Assembly (NCBI GenBank): GCA_038276395.1
Contig: JBBQAA010000022.1
Span: forward strand, 1 to 64,000
Direction: 5' to 3'
Origin: JBBQAA01 sp038276395
GTDB taxonomy: Bacteria > Actinomycetota > Thermoleophilia > Solirubrobacterales > Solirubrobacteraceae
Length of the DNA stretch: 64,000 nucleotides
Position numbers and translations under genes: made by a program. Numbering within the stretch: position 1 is the stretch's first letter; each line of letters begins with the position of its first letter. Shown piece after piece: positions 52,851 through 62,646 of the stretch. A model generated the notes under the pieces. The model did not search any database. It had not been told where the DNA came from and saw only the letters and a program-made list of their open reading frames with translations.

Positions 52851-54572
52851 TCAGGCGTCCTTGGTCTCGGGGGCGGGGACGGGCTCCTCGGCCGGGAGCT
52901 CCTCGGCGTCGAACTCTGTCACGAAGCGGCGGATCAGCTCGTCGTCCGCCAGCGGCGGTGGGGCGGCCGAGGCCGGCGCCGTGCCCTCGGGCTCGCGCAG
53001 CTCGTAGCGCAGGCCGAGCGGGCGGCCGGCCACCGAGGAGAGGGCGGCGGCCACCCCCCGGCGCGGGGCGTCGGCCTCGGCCTTGCGCTTGAGGAAGTCG
53101 GCGTCCGGGGGGAAGGCGACAACGAGCTCCGAGCCGTCGAGCTCGACGGGCCGCGCGCCCTCGAGCACGGCGGCGAGCATCGCGTTGCGGGGCCGCACGG
53201 CGTCGACCACGGCGGGCCACAGCGCGAGCAGTGCAGCGAGGCCGTCGGCGGGCGGCGGGGACGGCGGAGCGGCGGGCTCGGGCGGGGGCTCGGCGGGTGT
53301 GGGCGGCGCCGCGGGCTCGGGCGGGGGCCGCTCCTCGACCGGCGGGGTGGGCGCGGGCGGGGCGGCCTCGAAGGACGCAGGTCCCACGCCGGGCGCGGGG
53401 GTGGCGGGCGGTGGCCCTTCCCCCGCGAGGCGCGCCTCGAGCCGGTCGATCCGCGCGAGCAGCGCGCTCGTCGAGGCGTCGACCTCGGGCGCGGCCGCGC
53501 GCACGAGCGCCAGCTCGAGCTGCGTACGACCCTCGGCGCCGTCGCGGACGTGGCGCTGGGCGGCCGCCAGGCCGTCGAGCAGCCGCACGACCTCGGCCTG
53601 GGAGAGCCGCGCCGCCTGCTCGGCCAGCGCGTCGTCCCGGTCGGGCGTCAGGCGGAGCTCCGAGGGGACCTCGCCCACGAGCTGCACGACGAGCAGATCA
53701 CGCGCGTAGCCCTCGAGGTCCCGCAGGAACTGGGCGGCGTCGCGCCCCGCCGCGGCCACGGCGGCGGCGGTGGCCAGCGCGCCGCGCGGGTTCTCCGCGG
53801 CCACCGCCTCGACGGCCTGGTGGAGCAGGTCCGCCCCGGCCACGCCGAGCACCGCGAGCACGTCGGCGAGCTCGATCCGCCCGCCGTCCGCGTAGGTCGC
53901 GAGCTGCTCGAGGGTCCCCAGCGCGTCGCGGAAGGAGCCGGTGGCGCTCCGGGCGATCAGGCGCAGGGCGGCCTCGGGCGCGTCGATCCCCTCCTCGCGC
54001 GCGACACGCTCGAGCACGGTGGCGATCTCGAGCGTGCCCGGCCGGGTGAAGTCGAAGCGGTGGCAGCGGTCGACGACCGTCGGCAGGATCTTCTGGGCCT
54101 CGGTCGTGGCGAGCACGAAGACCGTGTTCGGCGGCGGCTCCTCGAGCGTCTTGAGGAACGCGTTCCAGGCCTGGGAGGAGAGCATGTGCGCCTCGTCGAG
54201 GATGTAGACCTTGTGGCGCCCGGAGACCGGCGCGTAGGCCACGCGGTCGCGCAGGTCGCGGACGTCGTCGACCGAGTTGTTGGAGGCGGCGTCCATCTCG
54301 ATCACGTCGAGGGAGGTGGCGCCCGCGATGGCCAGGCACGAGTCGCACGTGCCGTCGGGTTCGGCGGTCGGGCCGCGCTCGCAGTTCAGGCAGGCGGCGA
54401 GGATCTTCGCCATGCTCGTCTTCCCCGTCCCCCGGGAGCCGACGAACAGGTAGGCGTGGTGCACGCGCCCGCGCTCGACGGCGTTGCGCAGCGTGCGGAC
54501 GACGTGCTCCTGACCGACCACGTCGGCGAAGCTCCGCGGGCGGTGGCGACGGTAGAGAGAGGGCGGAGCCAC
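52851..54572 (-). CDS. dnaX: DNA polymerase III subunits gamma/tau
   Basis: A 573-residue clamp-loader subunit. The AAA+ module (about 1-230) has Walker [15 protein letters not shown], a zinc site with CLNCERGP and CDSCLAI, and Walker [13 protein letters not shown] long Pro/Ala-rich linker (about 390-440) precedes a tau-type C-terminal domain, so tau is probably the full product. I chose GTG 54572 because GGGGAGGAG precedes it at 4 nt and it gives the usual start [23 protein letters not shown] 54587 is further upstream. I did not find a frameshift heptamer for gamma. Confidence 0.94.
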   Translation of the reverse strand: MAPPSLYRRHRPRSFADVVGQEHVVRTLRNAVERGRVHHAYLFVGSRGTGKTSMAKILAACLNCERGPTAEPDGTCDSCLAIAGATSLDVIEMDAASNNSVDDVRDLRDRVAYAPVSGRHKVYILDEAHMLSSQAWNAFLKTLEEPPPNTVFVLATTEAQKILPTVVDRCHRFDFTRPGTLEIATVLERVAREEGIDAPEAALRLIARSATGSFRDALGTLEQLATYADGGRIELADVLAVLGVAGADLLHQAVEAVAAENPRGALATAAAVAAAGRDAAQFLRDLEGYARDLLVVQLVGEVPSELRLTPDRDDALAEQAARLSQAEVVRLLDGLAAAQRHVRDGAEGRTQLELALVRAAAPEVDASTSALLARIDRLEARLAGEGPPPATPAPGVGPASFEAAPPAPTPPVEERPPPEPAAPPTPAEPPPEPAAPPSPPPADGLAALLALWPAVVDAVRPRNAMLAAVLEGARPVELDGSELVVAFPPDADFLKRKAEADAPRRGVAAALSSVAGRPLGLRYELREPEGTAPASAAPPPLADDELIRRFVTEFDAEELPAEEPVPAPETKDA

Positions 54573-54624
54573 GGGTCTCCTCCCCATCGTAGATAGGCGC
54601 CGTGGGCGAGCCCGCGCCGTGCCC

Positions 54625-55122
54625 CTACTCCCGCACCTCCTCGGGCAGCGACGCGCGCAGCTTGCGCAGCGCTCGGTAGGTCCTCCCCTCGACGGTCGAG
54701 AGCTTCTCCCCCGTCAGGCGGGCGATCTCCGGGACGGTCAGCTCCGCGCCGAAGCGCAGCGCGACGGCGTCCCGCTCCTCCTCGGAGAGCCCCGCCACCG
54801 CGCGCATGACGACGTCGCGCGCCGCCACGCCGGCCAGCGGATCGGCGCCCTCCTCGGGCCTCCCCCCGCCCCGCTCGAGCGCGCGGCGCTCGGCGTCGGC
54901 GCGCCGGGCGTGGTCACGCACGAGGTTCAGCGCGATCGTGAAGAGCCAGGCGCGGCCGTCCTCGCCGCGCAGCCCGCGCCGGCGCCGGGCGCGCAGCACC
55001 CGCTCCCACGTATCGGCCAGGAGATCCTCGGCGAGCACGCGGTCCCCCGTGCGGTAGGCGAGGAAGGAGAAGAGCGCCCCGGCGTGCTCGGCGTAGAGCC
55101 GCTCGAAGTCGGCGTCGCGCAT
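54625..55122 (-). CDS. ECF-type RNA polymerase sigma factor
   Basis: A 165-residue sigma-70-family factor: region 2 (about 5-70, DFERLYAEHAGALFSFL, then LLADTWERVLRARR) and region 4 (about 105-160, GLSEEERDAVALRFGAELTVPEIARL with a helix-turn-helix). No signature ZAS-type anti-sigma gene is adjacent; instead a divergent gene codes for a membrane protein with a cytosolic helical N-terminus. A TAATTT hexamer lies 9 nt upstream. Confidence 0.9.
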   Translation of the reverse strand: MRDADFERLYAEHAGALFSFLAYRTGDRVLAEDLLADTWERVLRARRRRGLRGEDGRAWLFTIALNLVRDHARRADAERRALERGGGRPEEGADPLAGVAARDVVMRAVAGLSEEERDAVALRFGAELTVPEIARLTGEKLSTVEGRTYRALRKLRASLPEEVRE

Positions 55123-55131
55123 GCCGCGGGG

Positions 55132-55154
55132 AAATTACCGGGAACCCGCGGTAA
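55132..55154. promoter_or_regulatory. Divergent promoter region of the ECF sigma gene and LPFTG gene
   Basis: TTACCG (55135-55140) and CGGTAA (55149-55154) form an inverted repeat around GGAACCCG, and minus TAATTT (55137-55132) lies 9 nt from the sigma start. GGAAC at 55141-55145 is a plausible ECF -35 for the plus-strand gene, though its spacing to CGTTC is too long to be sure. Confidence 0.4.
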
Positions 55155-55185
55155 GGAAATCACCCACTCGTGCGTTCTTAGGGAT

Positions 55186-55686
55186 ATGAGCACATCAGAC
55201 GAGCGTTTTCCCGGCGAGCTCTCCGAGATCGCCGAGCGCCTGCGGACCGGACGTCCGCAGGTCACCGCGCTGGAGCTGGACCGGGTGAAGACCCAGGTCC
55301 GCAACCGGGCGGTGCGCACGTCCACGAACAAGGGATCCTTCATGAAGTCACGTCTCGCGATCACGGCCATGCTGGTCGTCGGCCTTCTCATGAGCATGGG
55401 CGGCGCCGGTCTGGCGATCTCCGGCGGCTCGGGCTCGGGCAGCGCCTCGGTGGCGCAGTACCAGCCCAAGACGGTCTCCGGCGGCGGCGTCCTCGGCGTC
55501 GTCAACAAGCCGGCGAACACGCCGGGGAACACCCCTCAAAACGCTCCGGCCGCCGTGCGCCAGGTCGCCGCGACCTCCTCCGGCTCGCTGCCCTTCACGG
55601 GCTACGCCGGCGGCGCCGCGCTGATCCTCGGCCTCGGCCTGCTCCTCGGCGGTGTCCTGCTCCGCCGCCAGACGCACGTCGAGTAG
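55186..55686 (+). CDS. Membrane protein with a cytosolic helical N-terminus and LPFTG C-terminal motif
   Basis: A 166-residue protein: charged N-terminal region (1-53, ELSEIAERLRTGRPQVTALELDR), a membrane helix (about 56-76), a Gly/Ser/Asn-rich outer section, then LPFTG (about 134-138), a second helix and a basic RRQTHVE tail. LPxTG-helix-basic tail is a classical sortase signal. The N-terminal pattern and its divergence from an ECF sigma gene suggest it could be the sigma factor's membrane partner. That role is inferred; no zinc-binding anti-sigma motif is present. Confidence 0.75.
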   Translation: MSTSDERFPGELSEIAERLRTGRPQVTALELDRVKTQVRNRAVRTSTNKGSFMKSRLAITAMLVVGLLMSMGGAGLAISGGSGSGSASVAQYQPKTVSGGGVLGVVNKPANTPGNTPQNAPAAVRQVAATSSGSLPFTGYAGGAALILGLGLLLGGVLLRRQTHVE

Positions 55687-55702
55687 CCCTCGGCGAAAAT
55701 CC

Positions 55703-57751
55703 CTAGTCGGACGGAAGCCGGGCGTTCAGCGCCCGGCTTCTGCGTTCCCGGGGGTCGGTGACCCCGGCGAAGGACCGCTCGACCCGGCGCACGAGCGCCT
55801 CGCGCGGGTTGAGCTCGGCCGCTTTGGCCAGCGCGGCGCTCGGGTCAAGGCCGGCGCTCGCGCGCAGGAGGGCGAGGCCGTAGCGGTACTGCCAGCCCTC
55901 CGGGTCGGCCGTGACGGCGCGCTGCATCTGCGTCACGCCGAGCCCCGGGGCGTCGCGGGCGTCGCAATAAGCGAGGATCTCGTAGGGCTGGGGGCGCACG
56001 GACAGCGCGGCGATCGAGTCGAGCGCATGGGTGGCCGCCGCCTGGCAGTCCCCGGTCCGCAGCGCCGCCGCGCTCGCGTTGAGGCTCCGCTGGGAGAGCC
56101 CGACGGACGCCGGGAGCACCGCCAGCAGCAGCAGGACGAGCGCGCCGAGGATGCGGGGCACGCGGCCGAGAACGAGAGGCCGGCGGACCGCGAGCGCGGC
56201 GGCCGCCTCCGAGCGCCGCGCGAGCGCGGCGCCGCCGAGCGCGAAGACGGGCAGGGTCACCGCGGGCATCTGCCAGTCCCAGTCGACCCCGGCGTGGATC
56301 GCCCACACCCCACCGACGCACAGCACGGCGGCGTAGAGGCCGCGCTCGGGCCCGCGGATCCGCCGGGCCACGCCGATCCCGGCGGCGAGGATCCCGCCGA
56401 GCAGCAGGGCGAGCCCGACGAGCCCGAGCTCGGAGAGGATCTCCAGATAGAGGGAGTGCGCGTTGTTGATCGTCAGCGTGTCGGGGCGGCGCCGCTGCCA
56501 CTGCTCGGCGTAGGTGCCGGCGCCGGTGCCGCGCAGCGGCGAGGAGGTGAACCCGTGCCAGGCGACCCGCCATTCCTCGATGCGGCCGTTGTTGCCCGGG
56601 TCGAACAGGCGCGCACGCGGATCGTTGTCGTGGCGGACCTGGTTGCCCGAGTAGACGAAGCCGTGGACCTGGTGGCCAATCCGGCCCGGCACCCCCGCGA
56701 CGACGAGCGCGGCGAGCAGCATGAGCACGGCCGCGGCGGCGCCGAGCCGGCCACGGCGCCGCGCTCCGGGGGAGGGCGCGAGCGAGCCGAGCCGCCCGTC
56801 GAGCCGCCCGGCGGCCACGCGCAGGAGCGCCGCCAGGGCCATCGCCACGACAAGCACGAGCGCCGCGCGGTGGCCCTGGCGCTGCCCGGCCGCGGTGGCG
56901 AAGTCGAACGTCGTCAGCTTGTCCCCGCGGTAGGCCCCGACGAGCGCGACGAGCGTCGTCGGGAGGAGCGCGAGGAGCGCTCCGGCCGCTCCGCGCGGCC
57001 GGGAGACGGCGAGGTAGGCGAGCAGGCCGAGGATCGCCACGCCGATCGAGCCGCGGGAGAGCGAGAGGTAGAGGGTCACGGCCAGCGCGGGGACGGCGGC
57101 GGCGGCGAGGGCGCGGCCGGCCAGGCGCACCCGCAGATCCGAGGCCAGGTGGACCCCGACGACGGCGCCCATGGCCATGAGGACGCCGAGCGCGTTCCAG
57201 TAGGTGAGCGGGTAGGAGAGCCGGTCGCCGGCCAGCTTGTCGCGGGTGGGCAGGACGTCGGGGAGCAGGCGGGAGACGAGGGCGAAGCCGGCCACGAGGG
57301 TCGCCGCGCCAAGGACGCCCCAGAGCAGCGCCCGCAGGCGGGCGCTCGAGGAGGGGGCCGAGGCGAACAGGCCGAAGGTGAGCGCGTAGGCGAGCACGCG
57401 GTCGAACTCGAGCAGCGCGCGCGGCGTCACCCCCCAGGTGGCCGAGGCGAGGACCCACAGGGCCAGCGCGGCGAAGAGCACGAGGGGCACGGCCGAGGGC
57501 CGGTGCAGACCCGCCCAGGGCATCCGAGCGAGGGTCAGCCGGGCGACGAGCCCAAGCACGAGAAGCGCGGCGACGAGCGCCGGGGTCCCGGCGAAGAAGC
57601 CGCCGCCGTTGAACGAGCAGAGCACGACGAGGCCGCCGAGCAGCGCCGCCGGGCCCGCCACCTCGGCCGCCCGCGCGGGGTCCGGCGTGCTCGCGCGCCG
57701 TCCACTCGGCGCGCGCGCCTCGGCCCTGCCGATCTCCCCGACGACCGCCAT
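55703..57751 (-). CDS. O-antigen ligase/polymerase-like protein with TPR-like tail
   Basis: A 682-residue membrane protein with about twelve helices and the Wzy_C/O-antigen-ligase signature region: RDKLAGDRLSYPLTYWNALGVLMA, LYLSLSRGSIGVA, and the periplasmic loop WRVAWHGFTSSPLRGTGAGTYAEQW followed by NNAHSLYLEILSELGLVG. The last 130 residues are helical and TPR-like (AVTADPEGWQYRYGLALLR). It probably polymerises or ligates a surface glycan. Start ATG 57751 lies directly behind GGAGG; it diverges from the glycosyltransferase gene at 57784. Confidence 0.85.
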   Translation of the reverse strand: MAVVGEIGRAEARAPSGRRASTPDPARAAEVAGPAALLGGLVVLCSFNGGGFFAGTPALVAALLVLGLVARLTLARMPWAGLHRPSAVPLVLFAALALWVLASATWGVTPRALLEFDRVLAYALTFGLFASAPSSSARLRALLWGVLGAATLVAGFALVSRLLPDVLPTRDKLAGDRLSYPLTYWNALGVLMAMGAVVGVHLASDLRVRLAGRALAAAAVPALAVTLYLSLSRGSIGVAILGLLAYLAVSRPRGAAGALLALLPTTLVALVGAYRGDKLTTFDFATAAGQRQGHRAALVLVVAMALAALLRVAAGRLDGRLGSLAPSPGARRRGRLGAAAAVLMLLAALVVAGVPGRIGHQVHGFVYSGNQVRHDNDPRARLFDPGNNGRIEEWRVAWHGFTSSPLRGTGAGTYAEQWQRRRPDTLTINNAHSLYLEILSELGLVGLALLLGGILAAGIGVARRIRGPERGLYAAVLCVGGVWAIHAGVDWDWQMPAVTLPVFALGGAALARRSEAAAALAVRRPLVLGRVPRILGALVLLLLAVLPASVGLSQRSLNASAAALRTGDCQAAATHALDSIAALSVRPQPYEILAYCDARDAPGLGVTQMQRAVTADPEGWQYRYGLALLRASAGLDPSAALAKAAELNPREALVRRVERSFAGVTDPRERRSRALNARLPSD
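55714..55740. terminator. Hairpin at the end of the LPFTG gene and O-antigen ligase gene
   Basis: GAAGCCGGGCG (55714-55724) and CGCCCGGCTTC (55730-55740) form an exact 11-bp stem with a 5-nt loop. It lies within the last codons of the convergent O-antigen-ligase gene. No T-run follows on the plus strand, so termination strength is uncertain. Confidence 0.55.
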
Positions 57752-57783
57752 CCTCCGCGTTATCGTGCCGTTCCGGTCATCCC

Positions 57784-58878
57784 ATGAGGGTTCTTCACGT
57801 CGCCGAGGCGTTCTCCTCCGGGATCCTGCCCGTCGTCGCCCGCATCACGGAGGAGCTCGTGGCGCAGGGCCATTCTGCCGCGATCGCCTCGGGCGTCCGG
57901 CCCGAGACACCCGCCGATCCCGCCGCCCACGTCGCGGCCGGCGTCGAGGTCTTTCCGATGCCGTGGGCCTCGCGGGCGCCGCGGGAGCAACTCCGCGCCG
58001 CGCGCGCCCTCCGGCGCCTCGTCGCGGAGTGGACACCGGACATCGTCCATCTCCACTCCTCCTTCGCGGGCGGGGTGGGCGCCGCCGTCCTCTCCGGCGG
58101 CACGCCTCGCCTCTACACCCCGCACGGCTACTCCTTCACGATGAGCGACCGGAGCGCCGCCCCGCGCGCCGCCTTCCGGACGGCCGAGCGCCTGATCGCC
58201 CGGCGGGTCGACCTCGTGGCGGCGATCTCCGAGAGCGAGGCAGCGCTCGCCCGCGAGGTGGCGCGCGCGCCCCGCGTAGCCGTCGTGCCGAACGGCATCC
58301 CGGAGCTCGATGCGCCGGACCTCCGCGAGAAGCCGCCGGCCGGCCGGCCGCGGGTCGTCGCGGTGGGGCGGATCTCCGCCCCCCGCCCGCCCGGCCCGGC
58401 CGCCGAGATACTCGGCGCGCTCACGGCGGTGGCCGACGTCGCCTGGCTCGGCGCGGAAACCGAAGGAACGACGGGCACGGCGCTCCTCGAGCGCGCGGGC
58501 ATACCCGTCTCGGGCTGGCTGCCTCGCCAGGAGGTGCTCGCGCGTCTGGGCGGGGCCGCAGCCTGCCTGCACTGGTCGACCTGGGACGGCCTGCCGATCT
58601 CCGTGCTCGAGGCGCTCGCCCTCGACGTGCCCGTCGTGGCCAGCGACATCCCCGCCAACCGGGAGATCCTCGGCCCCGGAGCGGTCTGCCGCACGCCGGC
58701 GCAGGCGGCCGCGCTCCTGCACGCCGCCGTCACCGATCCAGCCGTCCGCGCGGAGCTGCTCAGCGCCCAGCGCGAGCGCCGCGGACGCTTCGGAGCCGCG
58801 CGGATGGCGAGCGAATGGATCATGTTGTACACGCGAACGCTGCAGGAGCCGACCCCTGCTGCCGAGAATAGGCTCTAG
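57784..58878 (+). CDS. Glycosyltransferase family 4 protein
   Basis: A 364-residue GT-B retaining glycosyltransferase. N-terminal domain with DIVHLHSSFAGG and TPHGYSFTMSD; C-terminal domain with RVAVVPNGI and the donor-binding EX7E region WSTWDGLPISVLEALALDVPVVASD. It begins the plus-strand polysaccharide operon; TATCGT at 57761-57766 could be its -10. Sugar specificity is not readable. Confidence 0.9.
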   Translation: MRVLHVAEAFSSGILPVVARITEELVAQGHSAAIASGVRPETPADPAAHVAAGVEVFPMPWASRAPREQLRAARALRRLVAEWTPDIVHLHSSFAGGVGAAVLSGGTPRLYTPHGYSFTMSDRSAAPRAAFRTAERLIARRVDLVAAISESEAALAREVARAPRVAVVPNGIPELDAPDLREKPPAGRPRVVAVGRISAPRPPGPAAEILGALTAVADVAWLGAETEGTTGTALLERAGIPVSGWLPRQEVLARLGGAAACLHWSTWDGLPISVLEALALDVPVVASDIPANREILGPGAVCRTPAQAAALLHAAVTDPAVRAELLSAQRERRGRFGAARMASEWIMLYTRTLQEPTPAAENRL

Positions 58879-58883
58879 AGCCC

Positions 58884-60236
58884 GTGGAACTCAGCGACAT
58901 CCTCTCCCTCGCCTGGCGCCGTCGCGCCCTCATCGGGCTCGTCCTCGTGATCGTCGCCGCGCTCTCGGGCGCCTTCGCCTACTCCCGCCCCAAGGAGTAC
59001 GACTCGACGGCGACGATCATCCTCACGCCCACGGTGCGCAACGGGCAGCCGTCCGTCCAGGGCTCGGACAACATCTCAACCCTCCTCTCGACCTACGCGG
59101 AGAAGGCCAAGTCGACGGTCGTGCGCAAGGAGGCGGCGCGGATCCTGGGCCGGTCCCTGCCCGGCACGGTCCAGACCGGGACGACGGCAGGGTCGGGGAT
59201 CCTCAAGATCACCGGGCACGCGGAGATCCCGGCCGACGCCCGGCGCACCGCGCAGGCGGTGGCCAAGGCCTTCGTCGTGTCCGGCGCGCAGAACTCGATC
59301 TTCTCGGCCGAGCTCGTCAACCCGCCCGAGCTGCCGACCTCGCCGGTCGCGCCTCGGCCTCCGCTCATCGTCGCCGCCGGCATCGTCCTCGGCTTCCTGC
59401 TCGGCCTCGGCCTGGCGCTCGTCTTCGAGCAGTGGTTCCGCAAGGTCAGCGACGCCTCGGACCTCGCGGGCGTGACCGAGCTGCCGGTCGTCGGCCACGT
59501 CCCGCGTACGCGGGCGGTCAGGAAGGGCGACTCGGAGCTCGTGTGGGACACCCCGGACGCCTACGCCGTGCAGGAGGCCTTCCGCGCCCTGCGCACGAAC
59601 GTCCAGTTCATGACCGAGGACGAGCGCGGCGTCCTGCAGGTCACGAGCGCGACGCCCGGCGAGGGCAAGTCGACCATCGCCGCGAACCTCGCGGTGGCGC
59701 TCGGGAACGTCGGCATCCCGGTCCTGCTCGTCGACGCCGACCTGCGCCGCCCGCGCCAGCACGAGATCTTCAACGTCCCCAACGAGCGCGGGCTCACGAA
59801 CCTGATGACCGTCCACGGCTCGCGGATCGAGCCGATCGCCACGGGCTACGACAACGTCTGGCTCCTGCCCAGCGGCCCCGTCCCGCCGAACTCCACGGAG
59901 ATGCTCTCCATGCGCTTCGGCCCGGCCCTGCGCGAGCTGCGCAGGACCGACGCGCTCATCATCATCGACACGCCGCCGGTGCTGCCCGTCTCCGACGCGC
60001 GCCTCATCGCCACCGAGGTCAACCGCGTGATGCTCGTCGTGGCCAGCGGCCACTCGAAGCCGAGCGCCGTGCGCCAGGCCCTCGAGCGCCTCTCGGTGGC
60101 CGAGTCGAACGTCCTCGGCCTCGTCCTGAACTACGCCGGCAAGGAGGGTCGTCTCGGGAGCCGCCGCGGGTACCGCGACTACTACGCGACCGACGCCTCC
60201 AAGCTCGCCGTGCCCTCCGGCTCGGCCAGCGTCTAG
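58884..60236 (+). CDS. Fused Wzz-like/BY-kinase polysaccharide co-polymerase (CpsCD type)
   Basis: A 450-residue protein fusing a chain-length regulator and a bacterial tyrosine kinase. Two membrane helices (about 17-36 and 165-185) flank an outer Wzz-like domain (40-160). The cytoplasmic kinase has Walker A ATPGEGKST (about residue 260), Walker A' VLLVDADLRRP and Walker B DALIIIDTPP, and ends with a tyrosine cluster (RGYRDYYAT) for autophosphorylation. It should control glycan length and export in this locus. The phosphatase at 17.3 kb could be its counterpart. Confidence 0.92.
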   Translation: MELSDILSLAWRRRALIGLVLVIVAALSGAFAYSRPKEYDSTATIILTPTVRNGQPSVQGSDNISTLLSTYAEKAKSTVVRKEAARILGRSLPGTVQTGTTAGSGILKITGHAEIPADARRTAQAVAKAFVVSGAQNSIFSAELVNPPELPTSPVAPRPPLIVAAGIVLGFLLGLGLALVFEQWFRKVSDASDLAGVTELPVVGHVPRTRAVRKGDSELVWDTPDAYAVQEAFRALRTNVQFMTEDERGVLQVTSATPGEGKSTIAANLAVALGNVGIPVLLVDADLRRPRQHEIFNVPNERGLTNLMTVHGSRIEPIATGYDNVWLLPSGPVPPNSTEMLSMRFGPALRELRRTDALIIIDTPPVLPVSDARLIATEVNRVMLVVASGHSKPSAVRQALERLSVAESNVLGLVLNYAGKEGRLGSRRGYRDYYATDASKLAVPSGSASV

Positions 60237-60247
60237 CGAGCCGCCGC

Positions 60248-61606
60248 GTGCCCCGCGCGCTCTCCCTGACGCTAACCGGCCTTCTCGTCGCGGCGCTCGG
60301 GATCGGCCTGGCGTGGGCGACGGCCTTCCACACCGCCTTGGCGGTCGGCGCCGTCGTGCTCGTCATCGGCTTCGTCGTCGTGCTCACGCGCCCGGAGTGG
60401 CTGCTCGTCCTGTTCGTGGCCACGCAGCCGTGGGAGCACGCGCTGGCGTTCCCCACCGATCAGATAACGATCCCGAAGCTGCTTGGCCTCGCCCTGCTCG
60501 GCTCGTGGCTGCTGCAGAACCTGGGCGACCGGCGGGTGCTGCGCTGGGCGCCGACCCTGAACTGGGCGGCGGGGCTGTTCATCTTCGTGCTTGTCTCCTT
60601 CATGCTCTCGCTGAATCCCGGCGGCGGGGCGGTCAAGACGATCTCCTATTTCCTCTACGTGCTGTTCGCCTTCCTCTTCCTCCAGCTCGTGCGCTCCGAG
60701 GACGACGTCCGCCGGGTGCTGCGGACCTACACGCTGGCCGCGGCGGCGGCCGCGGGCTACGCGCTCATGGGCTTCCTCCAGGGCCACGGCGGCCGCGCGG
60801 GCGGCCCGATCGACGACCCCAACGACTTCGCGTTCATCCTCGCCGTCGCCGTGCCCTTCTCCGTCTACTTCCTCGGCCGGGAGAGGCCCCGGCTCCTGTG
60901 GGTCCTGGCGACGCTGCTGCTGTCCGGCGGGATCCTCGCCACCTTCTCCCGCGGCGCGATCCTCGGCCTCATCGCCGTGGCGCTGTGGGGCCTGCTCACC
61001 GGCAGGGTCCCGGTCGGCGGGGTGCTCGCCGGGGCACTCGCGCTCATCGTCATCGGGATCGCCGGCTACCGCACGTTCCAGCCGCTGGTCCAGGAGCGCC
61101 TGAACGAGAAGCAGCACATCGCGGGCGCCAACATCGCCTCGCGCCAGGCGTTCTGGAAGGCGGCGCTGCAGATGGCGGCCGGCCGGCCGCTCTACGGGGT
61201 CGGCCCCCAGCAGTTCGGCGCGCAGAGCCAGCGCTACATCCTCAACGACCCGGTGATCCTCGACAACCCGGTCGTCCACAACGCGCATCTCGAGATCCTC
61301 GCCGAGGACGGCATCCTCGCCCTCTTCGCCTGGATCGGGATGCTGATCGCGGCCTGGCGCATGCTCTCGCGGACCCGCGCGCGGCTGGCCCGGGAAGGGA
61401 TCGGCGATCGCGGGCGGTTGTGTACGACGCTGCAGGCCTCCCTGCTCTGCTCCGTGGTCGCCGTCACCTTCCTCTCCGATCAGCTGAAGATCCCGGTCTG
61501 GCTCATCGTGGCCATGGCCTCCGCCGTCTGGCTCGAGCACCGGGCGGTGGCTCCGGCCCCGGCGGGACGCCGGACCCCGGGGCCGGCTCTGCCGGTCCCC
61601 GCGTGA
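60248..61606 (+). CDS. O-antigen ligase/polymerase family membrane protein (Wzy-like)
   Basis: A 452-residue protein with about eleven helices, LVLTRPEWLLVLFVATQPWE-like first section, SRGAILGLIAVALWGLL and a large outer loop near residue 290-340 with GRPLYGVGPQQFG and NPVVHNAHLEILAEDGILALF, the Wzy_C signature. It likely polymerises the repeat units made by the adjacent glycosyltransferases. GTG 60248 was chosen as the first start after the BY-kinase stop; no ribosome-binding site is visible. It overlaps the next gene by GTGA. Confidence 0.85.
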   Translation: MPRALSLTLTGLLVAALGIGLAWATAFHTALAVGAVVLVIGFVVVLTRPEWLLVLFVATQPWEHALAFPTDQITIPKLLGLALLGSWLLQNLGDRRVLRWAPTLNWAAGLFIFVLVSFMLSLNPGGGAVKTISYFLYVLFAFLFLQLVRSEDDVRRVLRTYTLAAAAAAGYALMGFLQGHGGRAGGPIDDPNDFAFILAVAVPFSVYFLGRERPRLLWVLATLLLSGGILATFSRGAILGLIAVALWGLLTGRVPVGGVLAGALALIVIGIAGYRTFQPLVQERLNEKQHIAGANIASRQAFWKAALQMAAGRPLYGVGPQQFGAQSQRYILNDPVILDNPVVHNAHLEILAEDGILALFAWIGMLIAAWRMLSRTRARLAREGIGDRGRLCTTLQASLLCSVVAVTFLSDQLKIPVWLIVAMASAVWLEHRAVAPAPAGRRTPGPALPVPA

Positions 61607-62646
61607 GGGTGGCCCTGCTCTCCACGCTCGAGCGCGGCGGGCCGCTCGAGCAGGCGCTCGTACTCGCCCCGGCCCTCGCCGCCCTCGGGGTCGAGGTGCG
61701 GGTGGGCTGCGCCGGTTCCGTGGTCGCGGACCGCTTCCGCGCGCAGGGAGTCGAAGCGCACCCGGTGGCGACCGGGCGCGCGGCGGGACGGCTGGCACGG
61801 GGCGCCGAGCTCGTGCACGGGCTCGACCGCCGCGCCGGTCTCTGGACGCGACTGCGGCCGCGGCGCTCGGGCGCCCGCATCTACACGGTCCACGGGCTGC
61901 CCGATCCCTACCTGCCGGGAGCCCGGCCGGCGCTACGCGACCGGCTGGCCTACGAGGGGCTCGACGCCGCGCTGTGCCGCCGGGCCGAGCGCGTGATCGT
62001 CCCCTCGCATGCGATGGCCGAGCTGTTTGTGGACCGCCTGCGCTTCCCGCGCGAGCGGCTCGCGGTGGTGCCGAACGGGGTCGAGGTACCCGTCGCGGCG
62101 CTCAGCCCCGGACCGGCGGTGGGGACGCTCTCGGTGCTCGAGCCCGTCAAGGGGCTGGACGTCCTGCTGCGCGCGATCGCCCGGCTGGCGTCCGCGTACC
62201 CGGAGACCGAGTGGGTCCTCTTCGGCGAGGGCAGCGCCCGGGCGGCCCTGCGACGGCTCGCCGATGAGCTCGGGGTGGCCGATCGGGTTGACTTTCCGGG
62301 CCACGTGGACCGGAGGGAGGGCCTGTCCCGGCTCGGGCTCCTGGTCCTGCCCTCGCGGATGGAGAACGCGCCGCTCGGGCTCCTCGAGGCGATGGCGGGG
62401 GGCATCCCCGCCGTGGCCTCGCGGGTCGGAGGGATCCCCGAGCTCGCGCCCGAGGGCACCGTGGCGCTCGTACCGCCCGAGGATCCAGAGGCGCTCGCCG
62501 CGGCGATCGCGCATATCCTCGACGACCCCGCCGCCGCTCGTGAGCAGGCGACGCGCGCGCGGGAGCACGTGGCCGCAAACTTCTCCGCCGAGGCAAACGC
62601 CCGGGCCGTCCACACCGTCTATCGCGAGGCGCTGGCGACGCCATGA
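61603..62646 (+). CDS. Glycosyltransferase family 4 protein
   Basis: A 347-residue GT-B enzyme: short N-terminal domain with LLSTLERGGPLEQAL and YTVHGLPDPYLP; C-terminal domain with RLAVVPNGVEV, EPVKGLDVLLRAI and VLPSRMENAPLGLLEAMAGGIPAVAS (donor EX7E). GTG 61603 overlaps the Wzy-like gene stop. It also overlaps the next glycosyltransferase (ATGA). Confidence 0.88.
   Translation: MRVALLSTLERGGPLEQALVLAPALAALGVEVRVGCAGSVVADRFRAQGVEAHPVATGRAAGRLARGAELVHGLDRRAGLWTRLRPRRSGARIYTVHGLPDPYLPGARPALRDRLAYEGLDAALCRRAERVIVPSHAMAELFVDRLRFPRERLAVVPNGVEVPVAALSPGPAVGTLSVLEPVKGLDVLLRAIARLASAYPETEWVLFGEGSARAALRRLADELGVADRVDFPGHVDRREGLSRLGLLVLPSRMENAPLGLLEAMAGGIPAVASRVGGIPELAPEGTVALVPPEDPEALAAAIAHILDDPAAAREQATRAREHVAANFSAEANARAVHTVYREALATP

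Noticed and set aside
55652..57787. Plus-strand frame of about 710 codons opposite the O-antigen ligase gene
   Set aside because: Arg/Gly/Glu-rich shadow; the minus strand has membrane helices and a family signature.
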